Shown: positions 16,400 to 23,444 of the stretch, in pieces
Layout: every line of letters begins with the position of its first letter
Position numbering within the stretch: the first letter of the stretch is position 1
Origin: an uncultured Alphaproteobacteria bacterium
Lineage (GTDB): Bacteria > Pseudomonadota > Alphaproteobacteria > Rhizobiales > Aestuariivirgaceae
Reading direction: 5' to 3'
Length of the DNA: 64,000 nt
NCBI GenBank assembly: GCA_945957365.1
Contig: CAMFKI010000001.1
Span: 406,581 to 470,580, forward strand
The notes under the pieces: model-generated
Databases searched by the model: none
Seen by the model: only the letters and a program-made list of their open reading frames with translations
What the model was told of the DNA's origin: nothing
Translations under genes and position numbers: made by a program

Positions 16400-16807
16400 T
16401 TGACACAGTGGATCATTCTCTGGATCGCCGCGGCGATCCTGTTCCTGCTGATCGACATGGTGTGGCTGCTCTGGCTTGGCCGCAGCTTCTACGTGAGCGA
16501 AATCGGCGACCTGCTGCGCCAGCCACCCAATTTCGGCGCGGCCGGGGCCTTCTACCTCCTCTATGTGACCGGCCTCATGATGCTGGTCATCTGGCCGGCC
16601 GTACAGGGTGGGTCCGTGGCCCAGGCGGTGCTCAACGGCGCCATATTGGGACTGGTGGCCTATGGCACCTATGACCTCACCAACCTCGCGGTGATGAAGG
16701 GTTTCTCCACACGAATCGCGATGATCGACCTCGCCTGGGGCACGGTGCTGACGGGTGCCGTTTCCGGCATCGCCGCGACGATCGGCATGCGGCTGCTCGG
16801 GAAATAG
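16400..16807 (+). CDS. DUF2177-family membrane protein
   Basis: The 135-residue protein has four membrane segments (about 4-26, 44-66, 75-95, 108-130) and the family motifs DMVWLLWLGRSFY and GLVAYGTYDLTNLAVMKGF. DUF2177 proteins are small inner-membrane proteins of unknown function. The start is TTG at 16400, with GGGAG at 16389-16393; no ATG is available in frame. It is codirectional with the photosynthesis operon but separated by 54 nt. Confidence 0.8.
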   Translation: MTQWIILWIAAAILFLLIDMVWLLWLGRSFYVSEIGDLLRQPPNFGAAGAFYLLYVTGLMMLVIWPAVQGGSVAQAVLNGAILGLVAYGTYDLTNLAVMKGFSTRIAMIDLAWGTVLTGAVSGIAATIGMRLLGK

Positions 16808-16895
16808 GCCGATCCCCAACAATTCGGCGTGACCGGCGTTTCCGCCGATCAACTTCTCCTGTACACAGTTAGAGGGGCACCCCGGGAGGACCGTG

Positions 16896-17201
16896 ATGAA
16901 GTCTGCGCTGGCCGTTCTTCTCCTGTCTTCTGCCTGCTGCGCCGCCGGACCCTCCTTCGCCGCCGAGGAACCGCCCTTCGACGACCCGATGTTCCGGCGG
17001 TGCGTGACCTGGCTGATGACCGGCGAGCGCGGCGCCTTCATCGACAACCTGTGCCTCGAAGAATACGACCTTCCCTCCCCCGCCATGTTCATCTGCGCCC
17101 GAAAGGTCCGCCTCGGCTTCAAGTCCAAGACCGACCAGCAGGCCTGCGCGATCATCCTCGAGGAGGAGATCAAAAAGGTGAAGGCGGGCTATGTGAAATA
17201 G
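16896..17201 (+). CDS. Small exported protein with four mature cysteines
   Basis: The 101-residue protein has a clear Sec signal peptide (residues 1-23, cleavage near SFAA/EE). The mature part of about 78 residues has Cys36, 53, 67 and 84, which could form two disulfides, and a basic C-terminus. GGGAGGA at 16884-16890 sets the ATG at 16896; a GTG one codon earlier is too close. I do not recognise the family. It faces the convergent radical SAM gene. Confidence 0.75.
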   Translation: MKSALAVLLLSSACCAAGPSFAAEEPPFDDPMFRRCVTWLMTGERGAFIDNLCLEEYDLPSPAMFICARKVRLGFKSKTDQQACAIILEEEIKKVKAGYVK

Positions 17202-17302
17202 GCAGGACGGACCCTGAAAGATCGTCCGGGACGCGACTGGCCCTCGTAGCAGATCCAGCGGCGCATCTTGCGAAGCGCATTCATGCTGACGCGGTACAAT
17301 CC

Positions 17303-18304
17303 TCAACGGGCCGGCACACGAAACTCCGGCCGCAGATCATCCGCAAGCATCGTGCCATCGGGTCCCTTGATCTTGTAACAGGCCGGGTAAGGCGCATGAC
17401 GGACGGCTTCGGCTTCGGGCGAACGCCATACATCTCCAAAGGAGCGGTGACGGACATTGCCCATCGCGGAATGCTCCTTCGCGATGTCACAACCGAGCAC
17501 ATCGAAGTTCGACGTCACGTTCACATGGGTCCACCCTGCCGAACATGCGCCACAGTCGAAACTTGCCTGGCCATGGAGCGACGCCTCGGGATCGACTCGC
17601 GCATCCCCCATGGCGCGGAGCTGCACCCGCAACGAGGGCAGGAAAAGATCCTGTGGAAACTGCTCGGCATAGTCCCTGAGCGTCATCCAGAAGCCGAGGG
17701 CCTCGTCCGGGCTCAGCAACAGCTCCGGATGTTGCAGCGCGGATTGCGTGCGCTGGATGTTCAGGAAATGGAAACGCCGAATGTCAGGATAATACTGCTC
17801 GATGATGCGATGGGCATTGCCAAGATTTGCCCTGTGGACGACGCTCGCCAGCTGCACCTCGAGACTGGAGTTGCGCAGCCTTTCCAGCGCGGCGGTGACC
17901 CGGCCGGTCTTGCCGCGCGCAATATCGTTGATGGCGGGATCGGTCGAGTCGATCGATACCTGGATGATGAAGTTCTTTCGCGTCGTCACACGTTCGAGAG
18001 CAGCGATGAACCTTGCCGAGAGATTGACCCCGTTCGACAGGAGGCCCACCCGCATGCCACCTGTCGTGCAACGCCTGATCATCTCGAGAATTTGCGGATG
18101 GAGCGTCGGCTCGCCGCCCGCGAAGGTGATGTCGAAGACGCCCAGTTCGACGAACTCGTCCACCAGCGACAGGGCGCGCCTCTCATCCATGCGGATGCCG
18201 GAGAAGGGCTTGGCGTAACAATAGGTGCAGTCGAGATTGCAATAATCCGTGACCCACATGCAGACGGTGAACGGCGCCCGCAGCAAGGCGCGCGCCGCGC
18301 TCAT
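17303..18304 (-). CDS. Radical SAM enzyme with SPASM/twitch-like C-terminus
   Basis: The 333-residue protein has the radical SAM CX3CX2C motif at Cys22, 26 and 29, GGEPTLHP at 63-70 for SAM contact, and a C-terminal cysteine set (Cys251, 254, 272, 309) with DVLGCDIAKE and GDVW, as in SPASM or twitch proteins that hold an auxiliary [4Fe-4S] cluster. Such enzymes usually modify ribosomally made peptides. It overlaps by four bases the upstream gene for a PqqD-like protein, forming a two-gene unit on the minus strand. The substrate is unknown. This is not recognisable PqqE or MftC. Confidence 0.88.
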   Translation of the reverse strand: MSAARALLRAPFTVCMWVTDYCNLDCTYCYAKPFSGIRMDERRALSLVDEFVELGVFDITFAGGEPTLHPQILEMIRRCTTGGMRVGLLSNGVNLSARFIAALERVTTRKNFIIQVSIDSTDPAINDIARGKTGRVTAALERLRNSSLEVQLASVVHRANLGNAHRIIEQYYPDIRRFHFLNIQRTQSALQHPELLLSPDEALGFWMTLRDYAEQFPQDLFLPSLRVQLRAMGDARVDPEASLHGQASFDCGACSAGWTHVNVTSNFDVLGCDIAKEHSAMGNVRHRSFGDVWRSPEAEAVRHAPYPACYKIKGPDGTMLADDLRPEFRVPAR

Positions 18305-18834
18305 GACACTGTCCAGAGGCCCGCTGCGCGCAAGGCCGAGACGAAGGCGGTGACCTCATCACGGGTGAACCCCCTTGCCCTGTCAGCGGAGATCCTGCCG
18401 CTCGTCACCTGGGACCGCAACTGCTCGAAGAGATCCGCTCCGCTGGCGTTGAGTTTGTAGACCCTGTCACTCTGCGGTTCGAACAGGATGGCGCCAAACT
18501 CCTCGCGGCGGAGAATGGCGGATCGCATGGGATCTTCGGCCTTGCTCAAGAGGCCATTGCCTGCCGCCTTGGTGTGGTTCTGTATCCAGGTGTTCGAGAG
18601 CCATTTCCACGACCAGTCACTGGGCCGTGCCTGCGCCACCCCAGAGTCACTCGTGAAGACCTGGCTTTCGACAGTGGCCCTGAGCGCCAACCCACCAGCC
18701 ACGTCCTGCTGAAGTTCGGAATGACGCTTGAGATAGGTCTCATGACCCTTCCCAGCGGGGAACTCCTGGTTCAGCGAATACATGTAGAGCTCCACGCTAG
18801 GCGGTTCGCGCCGGGACGTTGCCTTTTCAGTCAT
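18301..18834 (-). CDS. PqqD-like (RRE) protein with Trp-rich N-terminal extension
   Basis: The 177-residue protein is about twice the length of PqqD. Residues 106-174 match the PqqD/RRE winged fold (AILRREEFGAILFEP, RVYKLNASGADLFEQL, FVSALRAAGLW), the domain that binds leader peptides for radical SAM enzymes. Residues 1-100 match nothing I know and include a Trp-rich stretch around 73-83 (DWSWKWLSNTW). It is first in the two-gene unit and overlaps the radical SAM start. The extension could be a fused substrate, a second binding domain or a partner contact; this is open. Confidence 0.75.
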   Translation of the reverse strand: MTEKATSRREPPSVELYMYSLNQEFPAGKGHETYLKRHSELQQDVAGGLALRATVESQVFTSDSGVAQARPSDWSWKWLSNTWIQNHTKAAGNGLLSKAEDPMRSAILRREEFGAILFEPQSDRVYKLNASGADLFEQLRSQVTSGRISADRARGFTRDEVTAFVSALRAAGLWTVS

Positions 18835-18894
18835 GGGGTCGTCCTGTTGGTCGGTGGCTTAGGAGCCTTTAAGGGCACCGTTCTATATTGGAAA

Positions 18895-18900
18895 ATTATA
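18895..18900 (-). promoter_or_regulatory. Candidate -10 box upstream of the RRE/radical SAM unit
   Basis: On the minus strand a perfect TATAAT lies about 60 nt before the start of the PqqD-like gene, in an AT-rich patch that contrasts with its surroundings. No convincing -35 box is present at 17 nt, so an activator or a weak promoter is possible. Confidence 0.4.
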
Positions 18901-19060
18901 CTCCCTAAGGTAGCATATCCTGTGAAGACGGCAACACATCACTGAAAATATGAGCGGGTATCTTGGCCCGGGTCTGCGCCGCTTCCCCTGCCCCTCAAAC
19001 TTAAAGACGCCGGGACGGGCCCCGGCCATCGAGTGGATTTCGCGGCACGGTGAACAGCGA

Positions 19061-20173
19061 TCAGCCGCCGATGTGCTGCTTGATCAGCGCGTTCACGTCG
19101 CTGGCCCTTTCCATGTAGACCATGTGGCCGGCGTCATCGAAGACGACGACTTTGGCCCCCGGCAGATTCTGGGCGTGTGTGGCAGGAATGATCTCGTCCT
19201 GCCTGCCCCAGATGACGAGCGTCGGCGGTGCTTCGCCGGCGGCGAGCCTGGCCCCCGGCTGGTCCTGCTGGACCTGGCCCCCGAAGAGGGCCGCCGCGAG
19301 GTCCTTCAGCAGCGGTTCGACGCCGTCGAGGCGCTTGTATTTGAGAACGTCATCGACGAGCTGACGGCTGACCAGGCTCTTGTCGGCGAAGAGCTGCTCC
19401 AGCACCGGCTTCAGGTCCTTGCGGCCCTGCGCTGCGACGAAGGCATCGACATAGCCGCCGATTTCCCTGCCGAGGCCCGCCGGGCAGATGAGCGTGAGCG
19501 AGTCCACCTTGTCCGGATCGTCCGCCGCCATGTGCATGGCAATGGCGCCGCCCATGGAGTGGCCGACCAGATGCGCGCTGTCGATCCCGACTGTCGCCAT
19601 GAATTCCGACAGGGCGGCGGTCATGGTGTCGAGGCCCGGATTGTCGAGCCTCTTGGTGGACTGGCCGTGGCCCGGAAGGTCGAGCGCGTAGACGGTCGCG
19701 GCCTCGCCCAGCACATCGATGTTGAAAAGCCAGCCATCGAGATCGCCGCCGAAACCGTGTATCAGCACCACGGTATCATCACCCGCGCCACGCTTCGCAT
19801 AGCGCAGCGTGCCGGCAGACGTTTCGATGAACTCGTACTTCGGCCCCTGCTCTTCCGCGTCATCCTCCGCCGACGGCGTCACGTAGGCGGCGACGAACTG
19901 GTCGATCTCCTCCTCCGGCACCGAGGGGTCGGCGATGACGCCGAGGAGCGACTTCACCGGATAGACGGTATCCGGCTCGCCCACACGACGGCGCAGCACG
20001 CCGCCGTCGTGGGCCTCCACGGCACCGGCGATCTTGTCGGTCTCGACCTCGAGGATGGCGTCTCCCGGGTTGATCCGGGAACCGTCTTCCATGAGCCAGC
20101 CCGTCACCTTCCCCTCCTTCATGGAGAGACCCCATTTGGGCATGACGATCGGTACGATGCGCTGGTCACTCAT
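19061..20173 (-). CDS. acoC: Acetoin dehydrogenase E2: lipoyl domain fused to alpha/beta hydrolase
   Basis: AcoC is the acetyl-transfer component of the acetoin dehydrogenase complex. The 370-residue protein begins with a lipoyl domain (lipoyl Lys47 in VETDKIAG), then an acidic linker (about 100-112) and an alpha/beta hydrolase fold with nucleophile Ser206 (GHSMGG), DEIIP and DAGHMVYME. The fused hydrolase-like catalytic domain is usual for AcoC. ATG 20173 is chosen over an upstream in-frame start inside acoB because it has GAGGA upstream and starts at the lipoyl domain. Last gene of acoXABC. Confidence 0.92.
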   Translation of the reverse strand: MSDQRIVPIVMPKWGLSMKEGKVTGWLMEDGSRINPGDAILEVETDKIAGAVEAHDGGVLRRRVGEPDTVYPVKSLLGVIADPSVPEEEIDQFVAAYVTPSAEDDAEEQGPKYEFIETSAGTLRYAKRGAGDDTVVLIHGFGGDLDGWLFNIDVLGEAATVYALDLPGHGQSTKRLDNPGLDTMTAALSEFMATVGIDSAHLVGHSMGGAIAMHMAADDPDKVDSLTLICPAGLGREIGGYVDAFVAAQGRKDLKPVLEQLFADKSLVSRQLVDDVLKYKRLDGVEPLLKDLAAALFGGQVQQDQPGARLAAGEAPPTLVIWGRQDEIIPATHAQNLPGAKVVVFDDAGHMVYMERASDVNALIKQHIGG

Positions 20174-20198
20174 TTCTTTGTCCTCACTTCCATCACGT

Positions 20199-21206
20199 TC
20201 AGTGGGAGCGCGACCGCGCCACCGCCTTGGCGATGGCATCGGCCGAGGGGATGTAGAGGTCTTCGAGCACCGGTGAGAACGGCACCGGGGTATGCGGCGC
20301 GGTCACCATCTGGATCGGGCCTTTCAGAGCCTTGAAGCACTCCTGGGTGATCATCGCGGACACGTCCGCCGCGATGGAGCAACGCGGATGGGCCTCGTCG
20401 ACGCAGACCACGTGTCCCGTGCGTTCGGCCGAGTCGATCACCGTGTCCCAGTCGATGGGTGACAGCGTGCGAAGATCGATGACCTCGCACTCGACACCCT
20501 GCTTGGCCAGCGCCGCCGCGGCATCCATGGCGCGATGGACCATCATGCCATAGGTGATGATCGTTGCGTGCTTGCCGTCGCGCACGATATTGGCCTCGCC
20601 GAAGGGGATGGCATAAGACTCTGCAGGCACGTCCGCCTCGGCGCCATAGAGGTTCTTGTGCTCGCAGAAGATCACCGGATCGTTGTCACGGATCGACTGG
20701 ATCAACAGGCCCTTGGCGTCATAGGCGTTGGAGGGGCACACGACCTTGAGGCCGGGGATGTGGGTGAACAGCGGGGTGAGCATCTGGCTGTGCTGGGCGG
20801 CGGCGCGGAAGCCTGCCCCCACCATGGCGCGGATCACCACCGGCGTTTCCGCCTTGCCGCCGAACATGTAGCGGAACTTTGCAGCCTGGTTGAAGATCTG
20901 GTCGAAGCAGACGCCCATGAAGTCGAGGAACATCAGTTCCGCGACGGGGCGCATGCCGCAGGCGGCGGCCCCGACAGCGGCGCCGATATAGGCCGATTCA
21001 GAGAGCGGCGTGTCGAGCAACCGCCCCGGATGCTTTGCGTTGAGCCCCTTGGTGACACCGAGGACACCGCCCCAGGCATCGATCTCGCCCATGCCGCCGG
21101 CGCCGCCGACGATGTCTTCACCCATGATGAAGACGGACGGATCACGGGCCATTTCCTGGTCGAGCGCCTCGTTGATTGCCTGGCGCATGCTGATCTTGCG
21201 TGCCAT
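20199..21206 (-). CDS. acoB: Acetoin dehydrogenase E1 beta subunit
   Basis: The 335-residue protein is a transketolase-type E1 beta: MRQAINEALDQEMARDPSVFIMGEDI at the start, the TPP-region FDQIFNQAAKFRYMFGG at about 112-128, and the C-terminal domain with VIDLRTLSPIDWDTV and HEAHP-like DEAHPRCSIAADV. With AcoA it decarboxylates acetoin to acetaldehyde and an acetyl group for AcoC. It lies 19 nt after acoA and ends 26 nt before acoC. Confidence 0.92.
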   Translation of the reverse strand: MARKISMRQAINEALDQEMARDPSVFIMGEDIVGGAGGMGEIDAWGGVLGVTKGLNAKHPGRLLDTPLSESAYIGAAVGAAACGMRPVAELMFLDFMGVCFDQIFNQAAKFRYMFGGKAETPVVIRAMVGAGFRAAAQHSQMLTPLFTHIPGLKVVCPSNAYDAKGLLIQSIRDNDPVIFCEHKNLYGAEADVPAESYAIPFGEANIVRDGKHATIITYGMMVHRAMDAAAALAKQGVECEVIDLRTLSPIDWDTVIDSAERTGHVVCVDEAHPRCSIAADVSAMITQECFKALKGPIQMVTAPHTPVPFSPVLEDLYIPSADAIAKAVARSRSH

Positions 21207-21225
21207 TCGTTCTCTCTCCCTGCGC

Positions 21226-22227
21226 TCAGTAGTTCACATAGACGTCGGTGGTGAGGTCCCGGGCGGTCGGCAGCGGCGCTGCCTTGGCGAAGACCACGGC
21301 TTCCTCGATTTCCGCACCGATGTCCCGGTCGATCGCCGCAAGTTCGGCGCGCTGGATGACGCCCGCCTCCACCACGCGCTCCGAGAACAGCTTGAGGCAA
21401 TCCTTGTTGGCGCGGATGTCGTCGATCTCGCCCTTGCCGCGATAGGTCTGCTGGTCGCCCTCGAAGTGGCCGTACATGCGGATCATCTTGCATTCGAGCA
21501 GTGCCGGGCCGCCGCCCTCGCGCGCCCGCCTGATGATCTCGCCCGCCGCTTCATAGACAGCGAAGAAGTCGAGCCCATCCACGGTGACGCCCGGCAGGCC
21601 GAAGCCCGCGGCGCGATCGACGAAGGAATCCACGGCCACCGCATAGTCGCGCGAGGTGGACTCGGCATAGCCGTTGTTTTCCACGACGAAGATGGCCGGC
21701 AGGTTCCAGACTGCGGCGAGGTTCAGGCTCTCGAGGAAGGTGCCTTGGTTGGAGCCGCCGTCGCCGACGAAGGAAATGGCGACGCCGCCATCGCCGCGGA
21801 ACTTGGCTGCAAGCGCAGCGCCACAGACCAACGGCGCCCCGGCCCCGAGAATGCCGTTGGCGCCCATCATGCCCTTGGAGAGATCGGCGATGTGCATCGA
21901 TCCGCCCTTGCCGCGGCAGGACCCGGACACCTTTCCGTAGATTTCCGCCATCATGCCCTTGGGGTCCACCCCCTTCCCGATGCAATGACCGTGGCCGCGA
22001 TGGGTGGAGGCAATGCGGTCCTTCTCGTTGAGATGCATCATGATGCCCGTGCCGGCGGCTTCCTCACCGGCATAGAGATGGACGAAACCCGGAATGTCGC
22101 CCTTGGCGAACTCGGCATGAAGTCTCTCCTCGAAGTCACGGATCGTCCTCATGGTGCGGTAGGCCTCAAGCAGACCCTGCTTGTCGAGCGGGAATATCCC
22201 GGCCGTGCTGTTCGGCGCAGTCATCAT
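21226..22227 (-). CDS. acoA: Acetoin dehydrogenase E1 alpha subunit
   Basis: The 333-residue protein has the complete TPP motif from GDGGSNQG (155-162) to VVENN (181-185) and the E1 alpha start YRTMRTIRDFEERLHAEFAKGDIPGFVHLYAGEEA. The aco context and its close match to AcoA favour acetoin over pyruvate or 2-oxo-acid substrates. It overlaps acoX by ATGA; a second ATG follows directly. Confidence 0.92.
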   Translation of the reverse strand: MMTAPNSTAGIFPLDKQGLLEAYRTMRTIRDFEERLHAEFAKGDIPGFVHLYAGEEAAGTGIMMHLNEKDRIASTHRGHGHCIGKGVDPKGMMAEIYGKVSGSCRGKGGSMHIADLSKGMMGANGILGAGAPLVCGAALAAKFRGDGGVAISFVGDGGSNQGTFLESLNLAAVWNLPAIFVVENNGYAESTSRDYAVAVDSFVDRAAGFGLPGVTVDGLDFFAVYEAAGEIIRRAREGGGPALLECKMIRMYGHFEGDQQTYRGKGEIDDIRANKDCLKLFSERVVEAGVIQRAELAAIDRDIGAEIEEAVVFAKAAPLPTARDLTTDVYVNY

Positions 22228-23270
22228 TGTCCTCCCATGTCGGTTTTCTGGTGTGGCGTCATTCTCATCAGACCGTGGCGCGCCGCATATTGCATGCAGC
22301 CCGATACGTTCACGGTGCTGAAGGCGTTGGGCACGAGTTCGATGGTCACATCATCGTCGCGCGTGAAGGAAAGCTCGCGCTCACCGTCGAGCGCGATCGA
22401 ACCGTCGGTGATCGACGGGCGGTAGGTGTGGCTGGGCTGCATCGGCGCGTAGTCGCGGATGCCGATGCCACGCATGTAACCAGGCGCGATGGGCGTATCG
22501 AGAAGGATGTTGGCCTCGGCCTCCGGCACCAGCCGCACGTGAAGCCCGTGCGGGTCGAGGCGGGTCACCGGAGACAGCAGACCGGCGATGGCCGACATGC
22601 CAATCACTTCGGGATCGGCGAAAGTCACGAAGAGTTCGCGGAAGGTTTCGGTTCGCCACAAGGCGCGTGCCCCGATGTAACGTTCGGTGACCACGGCAAC
22701 GTCGACCAGCGCAATTTCCTCATGGCCATTGATGCGCACCACGATCTTCTTGTTGGCCAGAAAGGCATCGGATGGCGGAACCTTGCGCGTCACAGCCAGG
22801 CCGACGGCAAGGCCGGTGACGGTGGGCTCGCGATGTTCCGGAAAGGCATTGTTGGTGCCGGTGGAGACACCGGCGATGGGCACGCCGCCACAAGCAGTCA
22901 CCACGGCGCGGTGGGTGCCGTCGCCGCCCAGCACCACGATGGCGGCAACGCCCCTTTCCTTCATCAGGCGGGCTGCCTTCAGCGTATCATCCACCGTTCC
23001 GGAAATCTTGTAGTCGAGGTACTCGACCTTTGGGAAATGCGTGAGACCCTGGTTCTCCGCCCGGTCGATGCCGCGGCGGACATGGTGCCGGATGCCGCCG
23101 TTCTCCGGCATCATCCAGACATGGTCGACCCCGCAGGCCTTCACGCAGGACAGGATGCGCAGCACGATGTTGGCGCGGTCGGTGATCTGCAAGGCGGTCG
23201 CATTGGCGATGACCCGGCGGATGTCACGCGCGGAGACAGGATTGGCGATGATGCCAATGGCGCTTCCCAT
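22224..23270 (-). CDS. acoX: AcoX, ATP-NAD-kinase-like protein of acetoin catabolism
   Basis: The 348-residue protein starts with the kinase-like IGIIANPVSARDIRRV and has VLGGDGTHRAV at about 117-127 (GGDGT motif) and GVSTGTNNAFPEHREP, as in the NAD kinase superfamily. AcoX is a regular member of aco operons but its activity is not settled. It is the first gene after the sigma-54 promoter, with about 27 nt of leader. Confidence 0.9.
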   Translation of the reverse strand: MGSAIGIIANPVSARDIRRVIANATALQITDRANIVLRILSCVKACGVDHVWMMPENGGIRHHVRRGIDRAENQGLTHFPKVEYLDYKISGTVDDTLKAARLMKERGVAAIVVLGGDGTHRAVVTACGGVPIAGVSTGTNNAFPEHREPTVTGLAVGLAVTRKVPPSDAFLANKKIVVRINGHEEIALVDVAVVTERYIGARALWRTETFRELFVTFADPEVIGMSAIAGLLSPVTRLDPHGLHVRLVPEAEANILLDTPIAPGYMRGIGIRDYAPMQPSHTYRPSITDGSIALDGERELSFTRDDDVTIELVPNAFSTVNVSGCMQYAARHGLMRMTPHQKTDMGGQ

Positions 23271-23308
23271 TCGTTCCCTGATGTTCTTGTTGTAGTGAGG
23301 AAGGGCTC

Positions 23309-23324
23309 AGCAAGCCATGTGCCA
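23309..23324 (-). promoter_or_regulatory. Sigma-54 (-24/-12) promoter of acoXABC
   Basis: Read on the minus strand, the element is TGGCAC-N5-TTGCT, a perfect core match to the RpoN consensus TGGCAC-N5-TTGCW. Predicted transcription starts near 23297, 27 nt before acoX. The enhancer-binding activator is AcoR, encoded just upstream. Confidence 0.88.
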
Positions 23325-23410
23325 TATGGAATGTGAATTCACATTTTCGTCTTTTCGAGAAGAGCAGCGCAGCAATTCGTTGTGCAGGCGCGAGAGGCCG
23401 ATGCAGCGGG

Positions 23411-23429
23411 TGTGGCGCTGAGCGCCACA
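23411..23429. promoter_or_regulatory. Palindromic upstream activator site, probably for AcoR
   Basis: TGTGGCGCTGAGCGCCACA is a perfect 9-bp inverted repeat around one base, 87 bp upstream of the sigma-54 promoter, the usual distance for an enhancer. Half-site copies follow at 23432-23438 (TGTGGCG) and, inverted, at 23464-23472 inside the end of acoR (AGCGCCACA). Assignment to AcoR is by position and symmetry. Confidence 0.7.
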
Positions 23430-23444
23430 GGTGTGGCGTTCGCG

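Noticed and set aside
15107..17173. 688-codon minus-strand frame opposite hemA and the following genes
   Set aside because: It spans recognised plus-strand genes and an intergenic gap and has the residue make-up of an antisense shadow.
17189..17284. 31-codon minus-strand frame after the radical SAM gene, considered as a precursor peptide
   Set aside because: It overlaps the end of the secreted cysteine protein and has no leader-like pattern.
16829..18460. 543-codon plus-strand frame across the radical SAM gene
   Set aside because: The minus-strand radical SAM and RRE genes have clear motifs; this frame has none and is antisense to them.
18883..19029. 48-codon minus-strand frame upstream of the PqqD-like gene, considered as a RiPP precursor
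   Set aside because: It has no ribosome site, crosses the likely -10 box at 18895-18900, and is Arg/Pro rich from high-G+C sequence; coding is not supported.
23356..23402. Second possible sigma-54-like element (GCAC-N6-TTGC) nearer the palindrome
   Set aside because: The spacing is one base too long and the -24 GG is missing; the element at 23309-23324 is a perfect match.
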